Shown in pieces: positions 43,216 through 50,466 of a DNA stretch of 50,466 bases (positions are counted from its first letter, which is position 1; each line of letters opens with the position of its first letter). The DNA comes from Chitinophagaceae bacterium (GTDB taxonomy: Bacteria > Bacteroidota > Bacteroidia > Chitinophagales > Chitinophagaceae). The notes under the pieces were generated by a model, which was not told the DNA's origin, did not search any database, and worked only from the letters and a program-made list of their open reading frames with translations. The stretch is from NCBI GenBank assembly GCA_025923075.1, contig JAICGN010000020.1:1-50466 (forward strand), given 5' to 3'. A program made the translations under genes and the position numbers.

Positions 43216-43863
43216 TTATAATTTTTTCAATTGAGCAATAGTTGCTTTTGGATCTTGTGCGCTAAAAACCGTATTACCGGCGACCAATACATCGGCACCG
43301 GCCGCAACAATGGTTCCCGCATTTTCTAATGTAACACCGCCATCAATTTCTATTAAAACTTTCAAACCTTTTTCATCGATCATCTGGCGTAGTGTCTTTA
43401 TCTTTTTCAGCGTATGATGAATAAATTTTTGTCCGCCAAAGCCCGGATTCACACTCATCATGCAAACAAGATCAATATCAGCAAGCACATCCTGTAAAGT
43501 TTCAACGGGTGTATGCGGATTGACCGCAACGCCGGCCTTCATACCCATTGACTTTATTTGCTGAATATTTCTATGTAAATGTGGACACGCTTCAATATGT
43601 ACGGAAAGAACATCAGCTCCTGCATTCTTGAATTGTTCTGCAAATTTCCCTGGTTCTTCGATCATTAAATGCACATCACAAACTTTTGTGGTTGCTTTTC
43701 TAAAAAATGAAACGAGCATTGGGCCAAAGCTAATGTTAGGGACAAAACGACCGTCCATCACATCGAGATGATACCAGTCTGCCTCGCTTTCGTTGAGCAT
43801 TTTACAATCGGCTTCAAGATTCAGGAAATTGGCGGAAAGGAGGGAAGGAGCTATAATGGGCAT
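43216..43863 (-). CDS. rpe: Ribulose-phosphate 3-epimerase
   Basis: A 215-residue TIM-barrel enzyme of the pentose phosphate pathway, interconverting ribulose 5-phosphate and xylulose 5-phosphate. The start is the ATG at 43863 (MPIIAPSLLSANF); an upstream in-frame codon at 43890 is less likely. HLDVMDGRFVPNISFG (metal site), MMSVNPGFGGQKF and IEIDGGVT near the end contain the catalytic Asp and metal-binding residues. Length matches Rpe (225 in E. coli). Its product connects with the xylulokinase-type gene elsewhere in this window. Confidence 0.95.
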   Translation of the reverse strand: MPIIAPSLLSANFLNLEADCKMLNESEADWYHLDVMDGRFVPNISFGPMLVSFFRKATTKVCDVHLMIEEPGKFAEQFKNAGADVLSVHIEACPHLHRNIQQIKSMGMKAGVAVNPHTPVETLQDVLADIDLVCMMSVNPGFGGQKFIHHTLKKIKTLRQMIDEKGLKVLIEIDGGVTLENAGTIVAAGADVLVAGNTVFSAQDPKATIAQLKKL

Positions 43864-43916
43864 GTAGCAATTTTGCGTTGCAAGATACAACGCCTGAAAT
43901 TATTAATTAATAATTA

Positions 43917-44729
43917 TTAATTATTAATTCTATCTGCAGCGTCTTTTGCTTCAGTAAGTGTTTTATCAAATGCATAGGCCCGCTGGTAACTGACCTTTGC
44001 ATCGTCTTTTTGACCCAATGCTTCCTGGCATTTTGCTTTCCAGAAATGTGCATCTGCGAAACGGTTGGAAACAGCGATCGCCAGGTCATAAACTTTTATT
44101 GCTTCATCATATTTGTTCTGCTTGTAAAGTATTCTTCCTTTTTCCATATAGGCATCAAGGAATGTATAATCCTTTTTTATGCAGGAATTAAATTGTCTTA
44201 ATGCGTTTTCATAATCATCAATATTATAATAGTAAACGCCTTTCAGGTAATCAGGGTTTGGATCTCTTTTGCCTTCATCGTTTTTGTTCATTGAGTCGCA
44301 AATAGCGATTGCCTTTGGATTTTTTGTTTCAGCATAAAGATTTGCTAATTGCAATCCGGCTTCGGTTAATTCGCCGGGGATAACAAAGAACTCAAGTGTC
44401 TTGATTGCATTTGCAGTATCGCCTGCGAGCACTAATAATTCAGCGCGTTTGAATAAATAATTAAAATAAACTTTCATCGCGGCTGAATCGCCCCAGGTAA
44501 TATTCATAGAATCCAGCACGTTCACGGCCTCTTTATATCTTCCTGCATCCTGTAGTGTGAGAACCAGCTTGTACTTGAGTAATGTATCGGTTGGATATTT
44601 TTTTATAGAGTCGCGGAAATCCTGGAGCAACTGTTGCAAACTGTCCTTCGTCTCCAGTCGGGTAGTTGAAGGATTATTACAGGCAAATGATATAGTGACA
44701 AGGGATAAAACGGCTATAAGATTTTTCAT
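43917..44729 (-). CDS. TPR-repeat lipoprotein
   Basis: A 270-residue lipoprotein with lipobox SFAC (Cys17). Five or six tetratricopeptide units follow (for example YKEAVNVLDSMNITWGD, DYENALRQFNSCIKKDYT, KYDEAIKVYDLAIAVSNRFADAHFWKAKCQEALG). TPR lipoproteins are scaffolds in the envelope. It runs into a short AT-rich palindromic stretch (about 43896-43928) before rpe. No partner is evident. Confidence 0.85.
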   Translation of the reverse strand: MKNLIAVLSLVTISFACNNPSTTRLETKDSLQQLLQDFRDSIKKYPTDTLLKYKLVLTLQDAGRYKEAVNVLDSMNITWGDSAAMKVYFNYLFKRAELLVLAGDTANAIKTLEFFVIPGELTEAGLQLANLYAETKNPKAIAICDSMNKNDEGKRDPNPDYLKGVYYYNIDDYENALRQFNSCIKKDYTFLDAYMEKGRILYKQNKYDEAIKVYDLAIAVSNRFADAHFWKAKCQEALGQKDDAKVSYQRAYAFDKTLTEAKDAADRINN

Positions 44730-44807
44730 AAAACTCTTGGGTGATATGACAAAAGTCTGACATTTGCCGGGCTTTCCGAAAATAGTTTTGCTAAAATTTT
44801 TTAACTG

Positions 44808-45932
44808 ATGCGTTATATGAAATTAGTAACAGCTGCTTTGATCGGGTTTGCTTGCTTATTCTGTCTTTCCTTTACAAATGATAGCACAGCCGATTCACCA
44901 TTCAGAATTCAAGATTCAGAATTTATATCTGATACGCTCCAATATCCAACCGAAACACATCTGCAAAATGTGCAACAACTAACTTTTGGGGGTGATAATG
45001 CAGAAGCCTATTTCAGTTTTGACAGTAAATGGATAATTTTTCAGCGCACAAAAGCGAATGAAGGAGTATTGTGTGATCAAATATTCATTGGCAAAGTTCC
45101 CAAAGAAGGGGAGAAGTTTGAATATAAAATGGTAAGCACCGGAAAAGGCAGAACAACCTGTGGTGCATTTCTAAAAGATGGTAAACATGTTATCTATGCT
45201 TCTACTCATCTAGGCGCCGATACATGTCCACCTGTGCCTGACAGGAAAAAGTATGGTAATAAATATATCTGGCCTCTTTATGACAGTTATGATATTTTCA
45301 TGGCCGATCTCAATGGCAAAATCGTAAAGCAACTTACGCACAGCAAAGGGTATGATGCAGAGGCTACGATTTCTCCGGATGGGAAAACGATGCTATATAC
45401 AAGTGATAAGGATGGTGATATAGACCTGTATATGATGGAGCTGAAAACGGGTAAAGAAAAGCGAGTTACAAATACACTCGGTTATGATGGGGGTGCGTGG
45501 TTCAGTCCTGACGGTAAAAAGATCATCTGGAGAGCAAGTCGTCCAAAGACAGAAGCAGAAGTAAAAGAGTATAAAGATCTGCTTGCAGAAAATCTGGTGG
45601 CTCCAACAAATATGGAAGTGTTTGTTGCAAATGTTGATGGAACTGATGTAAAGCAAATAACTAAATTCGGGCAGGCAAACTGGGCACCCTATTTTTTGCC
45701 GGATAGTAAGCGGATCATTTTTGCGAGCAACCATGAATATAAGAGAGGGTTCCCATTTAATTTATATACAATTAATGGTGATGGAAGCAGCTTGAAAAAA
45801 ATCAGTCACGATAATGGTTTTGATGCGTTCCCAATGTTTAGCCCGGATGGAAAAAAATTGATCTTTTGCAGCAATAGAAACAATGGGGGCACCAGAGAGA
45901 CCAATGTTTTTATTGCTGATTGGGTAGAATAG
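44808..45932 (+). CDS. PD40/WD40-like beta-propeller protein (TolB-like)
   Basis: A 374-residue secreted protein with a signal peptide (MKLVTAALIGFACLFCLSF). Repeated SPDGKTMLYTS, SPDGKKIIWRAS and SPDGKKLIFCSNRN blocks are PD40 blades as in TolB and DPP-IV-like N-terminal propellers. Only the propeller is present, without a peptidase domain, so it probably binds partners in the periplasm. It may start at MRYM (44808) or at the ATG three codons later. Confidence 0.87.
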   Translation: MRYMKLVTAALIGFACLFCLSFTNDSTADSPFRIQDSEFISDTLQYPTETHLQNVQQLTFGGDNAEAYFSFDSKWIIFQRTKANEGVLCDQIFIGKVPKEGEKFEYKMVSTGKGRTTCGAFLKDGKHVIYASTHLGADTCPPVPDRKKYGNKYIWPLYDSYDIFMADLNGKIVKQLTHSKGYDAEATISPDGKTMLYTSDKDGDIDLYMMELKTGKEKRVTNTLGYDGGAWFSPDGKKIIWRASRPKTEAEVKEYKDLLAENLVAPTNMEVFVANVDGTDVKQITKFGQANWAPYFLPDSKRIIFASNHEYKRGFPFNLYTINGDGSSLKKISHDNGFDAFPMFSPDGKKLIFCSNRNNGGTRETNVFIADWVE

Positions 45933-46013
45933 GATGGTTTGAAGTCTGATGTTTGATGTTTGAGGTTAGCCGGAAACATTTAACTTCGGGCTTTAAACCA
46001 AAACTCCAACTAC

Positions 46014-46451
46014 ATGGAAACCGGCATGCTCCATCTACACAGCATACTTCGCTGGATCATCTTATTGTTACTTCTCGTTTGTCTGTTTCAGGCAATTTCA
46101 AAAAGCACTGCTGTAAGAAAAACAAGCTTATGGTTACTGATCAGTGCCCATTTAATGTTAATAGTTGGAGTGTATCAGTGGGTTGCAGGCCGATATGGCA
46201 TTAACAAGGGATTACCTGACGGGATCGAACTCATGAAAGACAAGTTTTACAGGTTTTTTTGGATAGAGCATCCGTTGCTGATGATCTTAGCTATCATTCT
46301 CATCACAGTCGCCCGTGGTAAAGCAAAAAATCTCAATTATAAATCAGTGACATGGTTATTGATTATTGCGCTGTTGGCAATACTTGCAGCAGTTCCATGG
46401 CCTTTCAGAGAAATTGTCGGTGATGGAAGAACGTGGTTCCCGGGTATGTAA
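46014..46451 (+). CDS. Small four-helix membrane protein of unknown function
   Basis: A 145-residue protein with about four membrane segments: HLHSILRWIILLLLLVCL, LWLLISAHLMLIVGVYQWV, HPLLMILAIILITVA and VTWLLIIALLAILAAVPW. Conserved-looking His residues near segments 1-3 suggest a possible heme or metal site, but I recognise no family. It follows the propeller gene by 81 nt on the same strand and ends close to the convergent NTF2-like gene. Confidence 0.75.
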   Translation: METGMLHLHSILRWIILLLLLVCLFQAISKSTAVRKTSLWLLISAHLMLIVGVYQWVAGRYGINKGLPDGIELMKDKFYRFFWIEHPLLMILAIILITVARGKAKNLNYKSVTWLLIIALLAILAAVPWPFREIVGDGRTWFPGM

Positions 46452-46479
46452 AGAAACTGAAGCGCCCTCCGCGGCTCTT

Positions 46480-46908
46480 TTATTTGGTCTTATCTTCACG
46501 ATAAAAGATCTTCCCTGCTATTTTCCATCCGTCTTTTGTTTTTAGCAAGCTCATGATGTCGTGAAAATAAAATGTTGGGTATTCAATAGTGAGCTTGGCC
46601 GAAGCTGCATTTCCAAATACCTGTATATTTTCAATTTTTGTTTTTCTATCTTGTTTTATCCCGGTGTTTCTCATTCTTGCCATAAAGTCTTTTAATACAA
46701 CATTCATCACTGTATCGTTCCTCATGTATCGCATTTGTCCATCCGGCACAAAAGCTTTGGAGAACATCACGCTGTCGCCATTGGTGCCCCCGTCAAGATA
46801 ATAGGTGAGAACAGTTTGAATTTCCTGGATGGTTTTAAGATCTGTCTGGGTGTTACCTGAAAAAGAAAAGATAGCAAGTACTGCAATAGAAAAAATAATT
46901 TTACGCAT
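46480..46908 (-). CDS. NTF2-like / lumazine-binding-fold secreted protein
   Basis: A 142-residue secreted protein with signal peptide MRKIIFSIAVLAIFSFSGNTQ. TVLTYYLDGGTNGDSVMFSKAF, FMARMRNTG and YPTFYFHDIMSLLKTKDGWKIAGKIFYR match the putative lumazine-binding (SnoaL-like) NTF2 fold. Such proteins are small envelope modules of unknown ligand. It is 60 nt downstream of the Tat-aminotransferase gene. Confidence 0.83.
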   Translation of the reverse strand: MRKIIFSIAVLAIFSFSGNTQTDLKTIQEIQTVLTYYLDGGTNGDSVMFSKAFVPDGQMRYMRNDTVMNVVLKDFMARMRNTGIKQDRKTKIENIQVFGNAASAKLTIEYPTFYFHDIMSLLKTKDGWKIAGKIFYREDKTK

Positions 46909-46968
46909 GCGTTTGATTTTAGTTAATGTTGAAAATAAAATGTAGTGGTTATAACAGAAAGTTAAATA

Positions 46969-48102
46969 TCAGGCAGCGACGGATTTCAGGGTTGAGCAAA
47001 AAGCTTTCATCTCTTCCAACGTGCCTATACTTACTCTTGCCCATTGCCCGTCAGCATATTTATTTGATCTTAATATGATCTTGTGCTTATCAAACATGTC
47101 TGAAGCATATTCACCACTGTATTTTTTTACAGGATAAAAAATAAAATTGGTGTAAGAAGGTATAAAATCAATACCAAGCTTTTTCATTTCGTCCATTGTA
47201 TATTTTCTTGCTGCTTCATTTTTTTGTTTGCTCATCGCTTTATGTTGTTCGTCAGTTAAGCTGGCCATGGCGGCGGCAAGGCTTAGGTTGCTCACAGCAA
47301 ATTGCGAGCTTTGAAAATAATCAGGCTGAAGCTTACTGATCAACGAAGAATGTCCAATAATAAAACCGACTCTCAATCCTGCCATTGCATGAATTTTTGA
47401 AAAAGTTCTGATCACCAGCACATTTGGATTTTTATCGATCAAGCTAATCATTGATTCATTTTCGGGGTTGTCCAGGAAATCTGTATATGCTTCATCAATC
47501 AGCACCACAGCTTTTTTTGCCGCTTCTTCACAAAAACTTTTTAATGCAGCTCCCTTCAAAATTGTTGCAGTCGGGTTTGCAGGGTTGCAGATATAAATTA
47601 GTTTTGTTTCACTATTGACAGCAGCAAGCATTGCCGGCAGATCATGAACTTTTTCTTTGGTCAACGGAACTTCAATGACTTTTGTTCCAAGTCTTTTTGC
47701 AGTATTTGGAAGTATTCCAAATGTGATATCTGCGGTCACGACATTTCCTTTATTAAAATGACGCGCAAGCAATGCCAGACCTTCTCCCGAACCTGCGGTA
47801 ACTATTACCTGATTTTCATTTACCTTATAATAATCACCTAAGCTTTTCCTGAACGATTGAAGGGATGCAACATTGAACTGGTAGCGGTTTGCTTCACCGG
47901 TCATATCCAGAATTGCCTGCTTTGCTTTTGGCGAAATACCATAAGGGTTTTCATTCGCGCCAAGATTAATCAGTCCTTTTCCCGGGCTTATGAATTTGAC
48001 TAAACCCTCTTCATTTCCCATTGAGCGAAATGAAAAACTTAGTCCTAAGGTTGCCAATGAAGTTTGTTTCAACCACTGGCGGCGTGATGAATTTTCCAGC
48101 AT
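46969..48102 (-). CDS. PLP-dependent aminotransferase of the HisC type with a Tat signal
   Basis: A 377-residue fold-type-I aminotransferase. The N-terminus SSRRQWLKQTSLATLGLSF is a twin-arginine signal (RR at 7-8). INLGANENPYGISPKA (about 45-60), YICNPANPTA, LIDEAYTDF and TFSKIHAMAGLRVGF (Schiff-base Lys near 233) follow the HisC/AspC pattern. True HisC enzymes are cytosolic, so export is unusual; Tat export suits a folded PLP protein. Substrate could be an amino acid or amine outside the cytoplasm. There is no his operon nearby. Confidence 0.88.
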   Translation of the reverse strand: MLENSSRRQWLKQTSLATLGLSFSFRSMGNEEGLVKFISPGKGLINLGANENPYGISPKAKQAILDMTGEANRYQFNVASLQSFRKSLGDYYKVNENQVIVTAGSGEGLALLARHFNKGNVVTADITFGILPNTAKRLGTKVIEVPLTKEKVHDLPAMLAAVNSETKLIYICNPANPTATILKGAALKSFCEEAAKKAVVLIDEAYTDFLDNPENESMISLIDKNPNVLVIRTFSKIHAMAGLRVGFIIGHSSLISKLQPDYFQSSQFAVSNLSLAAAMASLTDEQHKAMSKQKNEAARKYTMDEMKKLGIDFIPSYTNFIFYPVKKYSGEYASDMFDKHKIILRSNKYADGQWARVSIGTLEEMKAFCSTLKSVAA

Positions 48103-48192
48103 ACAAAGAATATTAACAGAAAAGCTACATCAAATTTCAGATAGGGAAAAGAAATTTTATACAGAAGGTTCTATAAGTACCTTTATCCTGGC

Positions 48193-48768
48193 ATGAAACA
48201 ACAAAGGATAGAATTACAATTTGATTCGTTGACTTCATCTAACTGGCAGCAATTTGAAACCCTTATGGGCGAGAAGGGCGGATGTGGTCATTGCTGGTGC
48301 ATGTTCTTTCGTTTGCCCTATAAGAATTTCCAGGAAAACAAACCCGATGGGAATAAGAAAATGATGAAAGAGTTGGTAAACAAAAGCCAACCGCAAGGAT
48401 TGATTGCCTCATTGAATAAACAACCTGTTGGATGGATCGCATTGGCACCAAGGGAAGACTATATGAAGTTGGAGAACTCAAGGGTCTTTAAAAGGATTGA
48501 TGATAAACCAGTGTGGAGTATTACCTGCTTCTTTATTAAAAAGGAATTTCGAAGGATGGGTTTGTCACAACAATTAATTAAAGGGGCAGTTGATTTTGCC
48601 AAAAAGAAAAGAATAAAAACACTTGAGGCCTATCCTGCGATCCCTTACAACGAGAAAGTTCCCCACGCATTTCTATGGGTAGGCGTGCTATCATCATTTG
48701 TCAAAAATGGATTTAAAATAGTTCAGCAGCATAGCAAGAGTCGGGCAATGGTAAGAATTGATCTTTAA
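48193..48768 (+). CDS. GNAT-family N-acetyltransferase
   Basis: A 191-residue protein with the GNAT core: motif A region SITCFFIKKEFRRMGLSQQLIKGAVDFA (about 110-137) binds acetyl-CoA (RRMGLS replaces Q/RxxGxG/A). A Cys-rich start CGHCWCMFFRLPYKN (about 32-46) is typical of one GNAT subfamily seen in many bacteria. Its substrate is unknown. It is divergent from the aminotransferase gene with 90 nt between starts. Confidence 0.85.
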   Translation: MKQQRIELQFDSLTSSNWQQFETLMGEKGGCGHCWCMFFRLPYKNFQENKPDGNKKMMKELVNKSQPQGLIASLNKQPVGWIALAPREDYMKLENSRVFKRIDDKPVWSITCFFIKKEFRRMGLSQQLIKGAVDFAKKKRIKTLEAYPAIPYNEKVPHAFLWVGVLSSFVKNGFKIVQQHSKSRAMVRIDL

Positions 48769-48795
48769 AATGTGAGTAATCACCGATTGAAACTT

Positions 48796-49164
48796 TTATT
48801 CCTCTTTTAAGTATTCGTTAAATGAAAGTTTATTGCCAAACGGATCCTGGACTGAGAATTCTAAAGCTCCATAAAATGTTTTTTCCAAACAGGGTCGATA
48901 ATACTTATAAGGCCGGCTCTGCAATTCCTCATAATATTTTTGAATCCCATCGCAAATAACAAAGACTTTGCTGCCCGGTGTTGCATCACCATAATGTTCT
49001 GAAAGATGAATTTCAATATTATCTCGTTTAATGCCAATATAAAAGGGTGTGTTTTCTTCAAACTGGTGTTCCCACTCGATTTTAAATCCCAGCCAATTAA
49101 TATAAAATTCTTTTGCTTTTGCGACATCAAATATGCGTAGAATTGAAATGGTTTTCTGCAGCAT
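48796..49164 (-). CDS. Glyoxalase/bleomycin-resistance (VOC) family protein
   Basis: A 122-residue protein with a VOC domain: ILRIFDVAKAKEFYINWLGFKIEW at the start and ALEFSVQDPFGNKLSFNE near the end, with the ligand pattern H..E. The family includes bleomycin-binding proteins, glyoxalases and dioxygenases; a single-domain protein of this size is often a binding or resistance protein. It is convergent with the GNAT gene (27 nt apart) and divergent from the next VOC gene. Confidence 0.87.
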   Translation of the reverse strand: MLQKTISILRIFDVAKAKEFYINWLGFKIEWEHQFEENTPFYIGIKRDNIEIHLSEHYGDATPGSKVFVICDGIQKYYEELQSRPYKYYRPCLEKTFYGALEFSVQDPFGNKLSFNEYLKEE

Positions 49165-49319
49165 ATTTCTGAGGGTTAAAAGTTAATAACTAAAACAGAC
49201 TAACAAGTTAAGGAATTCCACATTATAGCGATGTGGCAACAATTTTGCTGCACTAACAGGTCAATTTTTTTGAAAGAAGCCTGATCGACCGAAGGCTTAT
49301 TGTTAATCTTTAAAACTTA

Positions 49320-49793
49320 ATGACTATGGAAAAAACGTCATTTCTCCCCAAAGGTTATAATGCAGTAATGCCATCTTTGGCATATAATGACTCGGACGCT
49401 GCAATTACATGGTATAAAAATGTTTTTGGGGCTAAGGAGAAAGCGAGAATGGAAGGCCCCGACAAAAAGATCATGCATGCCGAACTCGATATTAATGGTT
49501 CAGTAATTTTTTTGGCTGATGATGATCCAAAATATAAGACCACGACTCCCCAGGTCACGAATGGAAATTCTATAAAGCTGTATGGATATGTACAAGATGT
49601 CGATAATACGATTAAAAAAGCGGTACAAAACGGGGCTTCGCTGGTGATGCCAGCTGAAGATATGTTTTATGGCGATCGGGTAGGCTGCATAGATGATCCA
49701 TTTGGTTATACATGGGTGCTTGCAACACATGTAAAAGATGTTTCGGAAAAAGAGATGTACAAAAAGATGCAGGAAATGGCACACAACAATTGA
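49320..49793 (+). CDS. VOC-family protein, PhnB-like
   Basis: A 157-residue protein. MPSLAYNDSDAAITWYKNVFGAKEK (about 17-41), IMHAELDINGSVIFLADD and YGDRVGCIDDPFGYTWVLATHV are hallmarks of the PhnB/YaeR-like VOC group. Such proteins may act as methyl or lactoylglutathione-type enzymes or as binding proteins; activity is not predictable. It starts at the ATG at 49320 (another ATG at 49326), and meets the phosphodiesterase gene convergent at its 3' end with 1 nt between stops. Confidence 0.87.
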   Translation: MTMEKTSFLPKGYNAVMPSLAYNDSDAAITWYKNVFGAKEKARMEGPDKKIMHAELDINGSVIFLADDDPKYKTTTPQVTNGNSIKLYGYVQDVDNTIKKAVQNGASLVMPAEDMFYGDRVGCIDDPFGYTWVLATHVKDVSEKEMYKKMQEMAHNN

Positions 49794-49794
49794 T

Positions 49795-50286
49795 CTATTT
49801 TCTTCCTAATTCAATGATTTCACAATTCTTAATGTCAGAACCATCAATCGCAAAGCGAATGATGGTTCTGACTTTATGCCAGCCTTGATTCCCTGCAGCA
49901 CCCGGGTTCATATGCAGGCAATTTATTTTATCATCATAGATGACTTTTAGAATATGAGAATGGCCGCATATGAATAATTGCGGTTTATGAATCGCCAATT
50001 CTTTTCTTGTTTCCGGATTGTAATTGGGAGGCGAGCCGCCGATATGCCGGATCATCACTTTTACCTGTTCACAATTAAAGACAAGTTGTTCGGGAAATTG
50101 ATGTCTTATTTCCTGTTCATCAATATTTCCAAAAACGCCTTTTAATCTCTTTTTCTCTTTTAACCTTTTAGCCACCTCTCCGCCAAAATCACCTGCATGC
50201 CATATTTCATCACAGTCTTTAAAATGTTCAAAAACTCTTTCGTCAAGATACCCGTGTGTGTCCGATATTAATCCGATTCGTGTCAT
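49795..50286 (-). CDS. Metallophosphoesterase (YfcE/MJ0936-like phosphodiesterase)
   Basis: A 163-residue cytosolic enzyme with the calcineurin-like metal motifs in order: DTHG (7-10), HAGDFG (about 31-36), GNIDE (about 53-57), IRHIGGSPPNYN (about 79-90) and CGHSHI (about 106-111). YfcE-type proteins hydrolyse phosphodiesters in vitro; the natural substrate is not known. Length matches the family (about 165-185). It is the last gene before a short repeat-like sequence at the window end. Confidence 0.9.
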   Translation of the reverse strand: MTRIGLISDTHGYLDERVFEHFKDCDEIWHAGDFGGEVAKRLKEKKRLKGVFGNIDEQEIRHQFPEQLVFNCEQVKVMIRHIGGSPPNYNPETRKELAIHKPQLFICGHSHILKVIYDDKINCLHMNPGAAGNQGWHKVRTIIRFAIDGSDIKNCEIIELGRK

Positions 50287-50329
50287 TGATTCTGCTATTG
50301 TTCATGAACCTATCAAAATTCGGTGATTT

Positions 50330-50416
50330 TGAAACACGGCGGCGCAAAGACACAGAGAGTTACTGAGGCTACTATGTGCCACTTCGTGCCTTCCTGCCTC
50401 TGTGGTAAAAAAAACT
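50330..50416. repeat. Possible short dispersed repeat at the window end
   Basis: CACAGAG (50351-50357) pairs with CTCTGTG (50398-50404), and the text GGCGCAAAGACACAGAGAG with CTCTGTGGTAAAA resembles common palindromic Bacteroidota intergenic repeats. The pairing is partial, so this call is weak. 50417-50466 shows nothing further. Confidence 0.35.
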
Positions 50417-50466
50417 CACTACATTTGTTATATGCCTTTCCACAGGAACTTCACATATTGGATCGA

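Noticed and set aside
43896-43928. Tandem AT-rich palindromic text between rpe and the TPR lipoprotein gene
   Set aside because: It is low-complexity (TTAATAAT units) and overlaps the end of the lipoprotein gene; no function can be assigned.
1-50466. CRISPR arrays, rRNA, tRNA, prophage or integrase genes
   Set aside because: No regular spaced repeats, no tRNA cloverleaf that I could recognise and no phage or recombinase proteins were seen.

Overview
This window looks like a piece of a Bacteroidota chromosome, most likely from a Chitinophagaceae-type bacterium. The reasons are the gene families present: a TonB receptor with a carboxypeptidase-like N-terminal domain, a DUF1080 protein, a GH106 rhamnosidase, a SASA-type esterase, a PD40 propeller protein, a small RRM RNA-binding protein and many lipoproteins. 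Shine-Dalgarno sequences are almost absent, intergenic DNA is AT-rich, and genes sit in short operons on both strands. I saw no rRNA, tRNA, CRISPR array, transposase or phage gene. All assignments come from reading the sequence and recalling families; no search was run.

Layout. Positions 1-4000 hold a minus-strand operon (lipoprotein, UbiA-like protein, M42 peptidase cut by the window edge), a LuxE-like protein and an N-acetylhexosamine-kinase-like enzyme. Positions 4000-13500 hold a large Tat-exported GH106 enzyme, a metallo-beta-lactamase-fold hydrolase, a small secreted protein, two thioredoxin-fold proteins, an amidohydrolase and a DUF1080 protein. Positions 13655-19260 are a sugar operon: Na+/sugar symporter, xylulokinase-type kinase, galT and a galactokinase-type GHMP kinase. 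Positions 19275-23000 hold an amidohydrolase, a dispersed repeat, an orphan immunity-like gene, an orphan TPP riboswitch with terminator, and a serine hydrolase.

Positions 23060-31700 contain clpB, a DsbA-like protein, an RRM protein, a cytochrome c, a sialate O-acetylesterase-like protein, a lytic transglycosylase and a Tet-type MFS exporter. Positions 31700-36400 are a long minus-strand run: DUF4878-like lipoprotein, crcB, ppa, a half-size TSUP protein, two secreted proteins of unknown function, an ECF sigma factor, its likely anti-sigma partner and DoxX. Positions 36500-39900 hold a broken TPR gene, phoH, a hemerythrin and a second copy of the dispersed repeat. The last 10 kb hold a TonB receptor, a methyltransferase, rpe, a TPR lipoprotein, a PD40 protein, a Tat-targeted aminotransferase, a GNAT enzyme, two VOC proteins and a phosphodiesterase.

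Three observations stand out. (1) The 3' end of the galactokinase-type gene carries a perfect 51-bp inverted repeat with an 11-nt loop. Removing 41 nt restores a plausible native C-terminus, so it looks like a template-switch mutation or an assembly artefact. (2) A complete TPP riboswitch and terminator at 21760-21884 have no thiamine gene downstream and point antisense into a serine hydrolase. (3) Two inverted copies of a roughly 260-bp non-coding element with nested GC-rich palindromes (21021-21280, 39580-39838), and perhaps a relic at 37150, look like a dispersed repeat family; copy A abuts an orphan MafI-like immunity gene.
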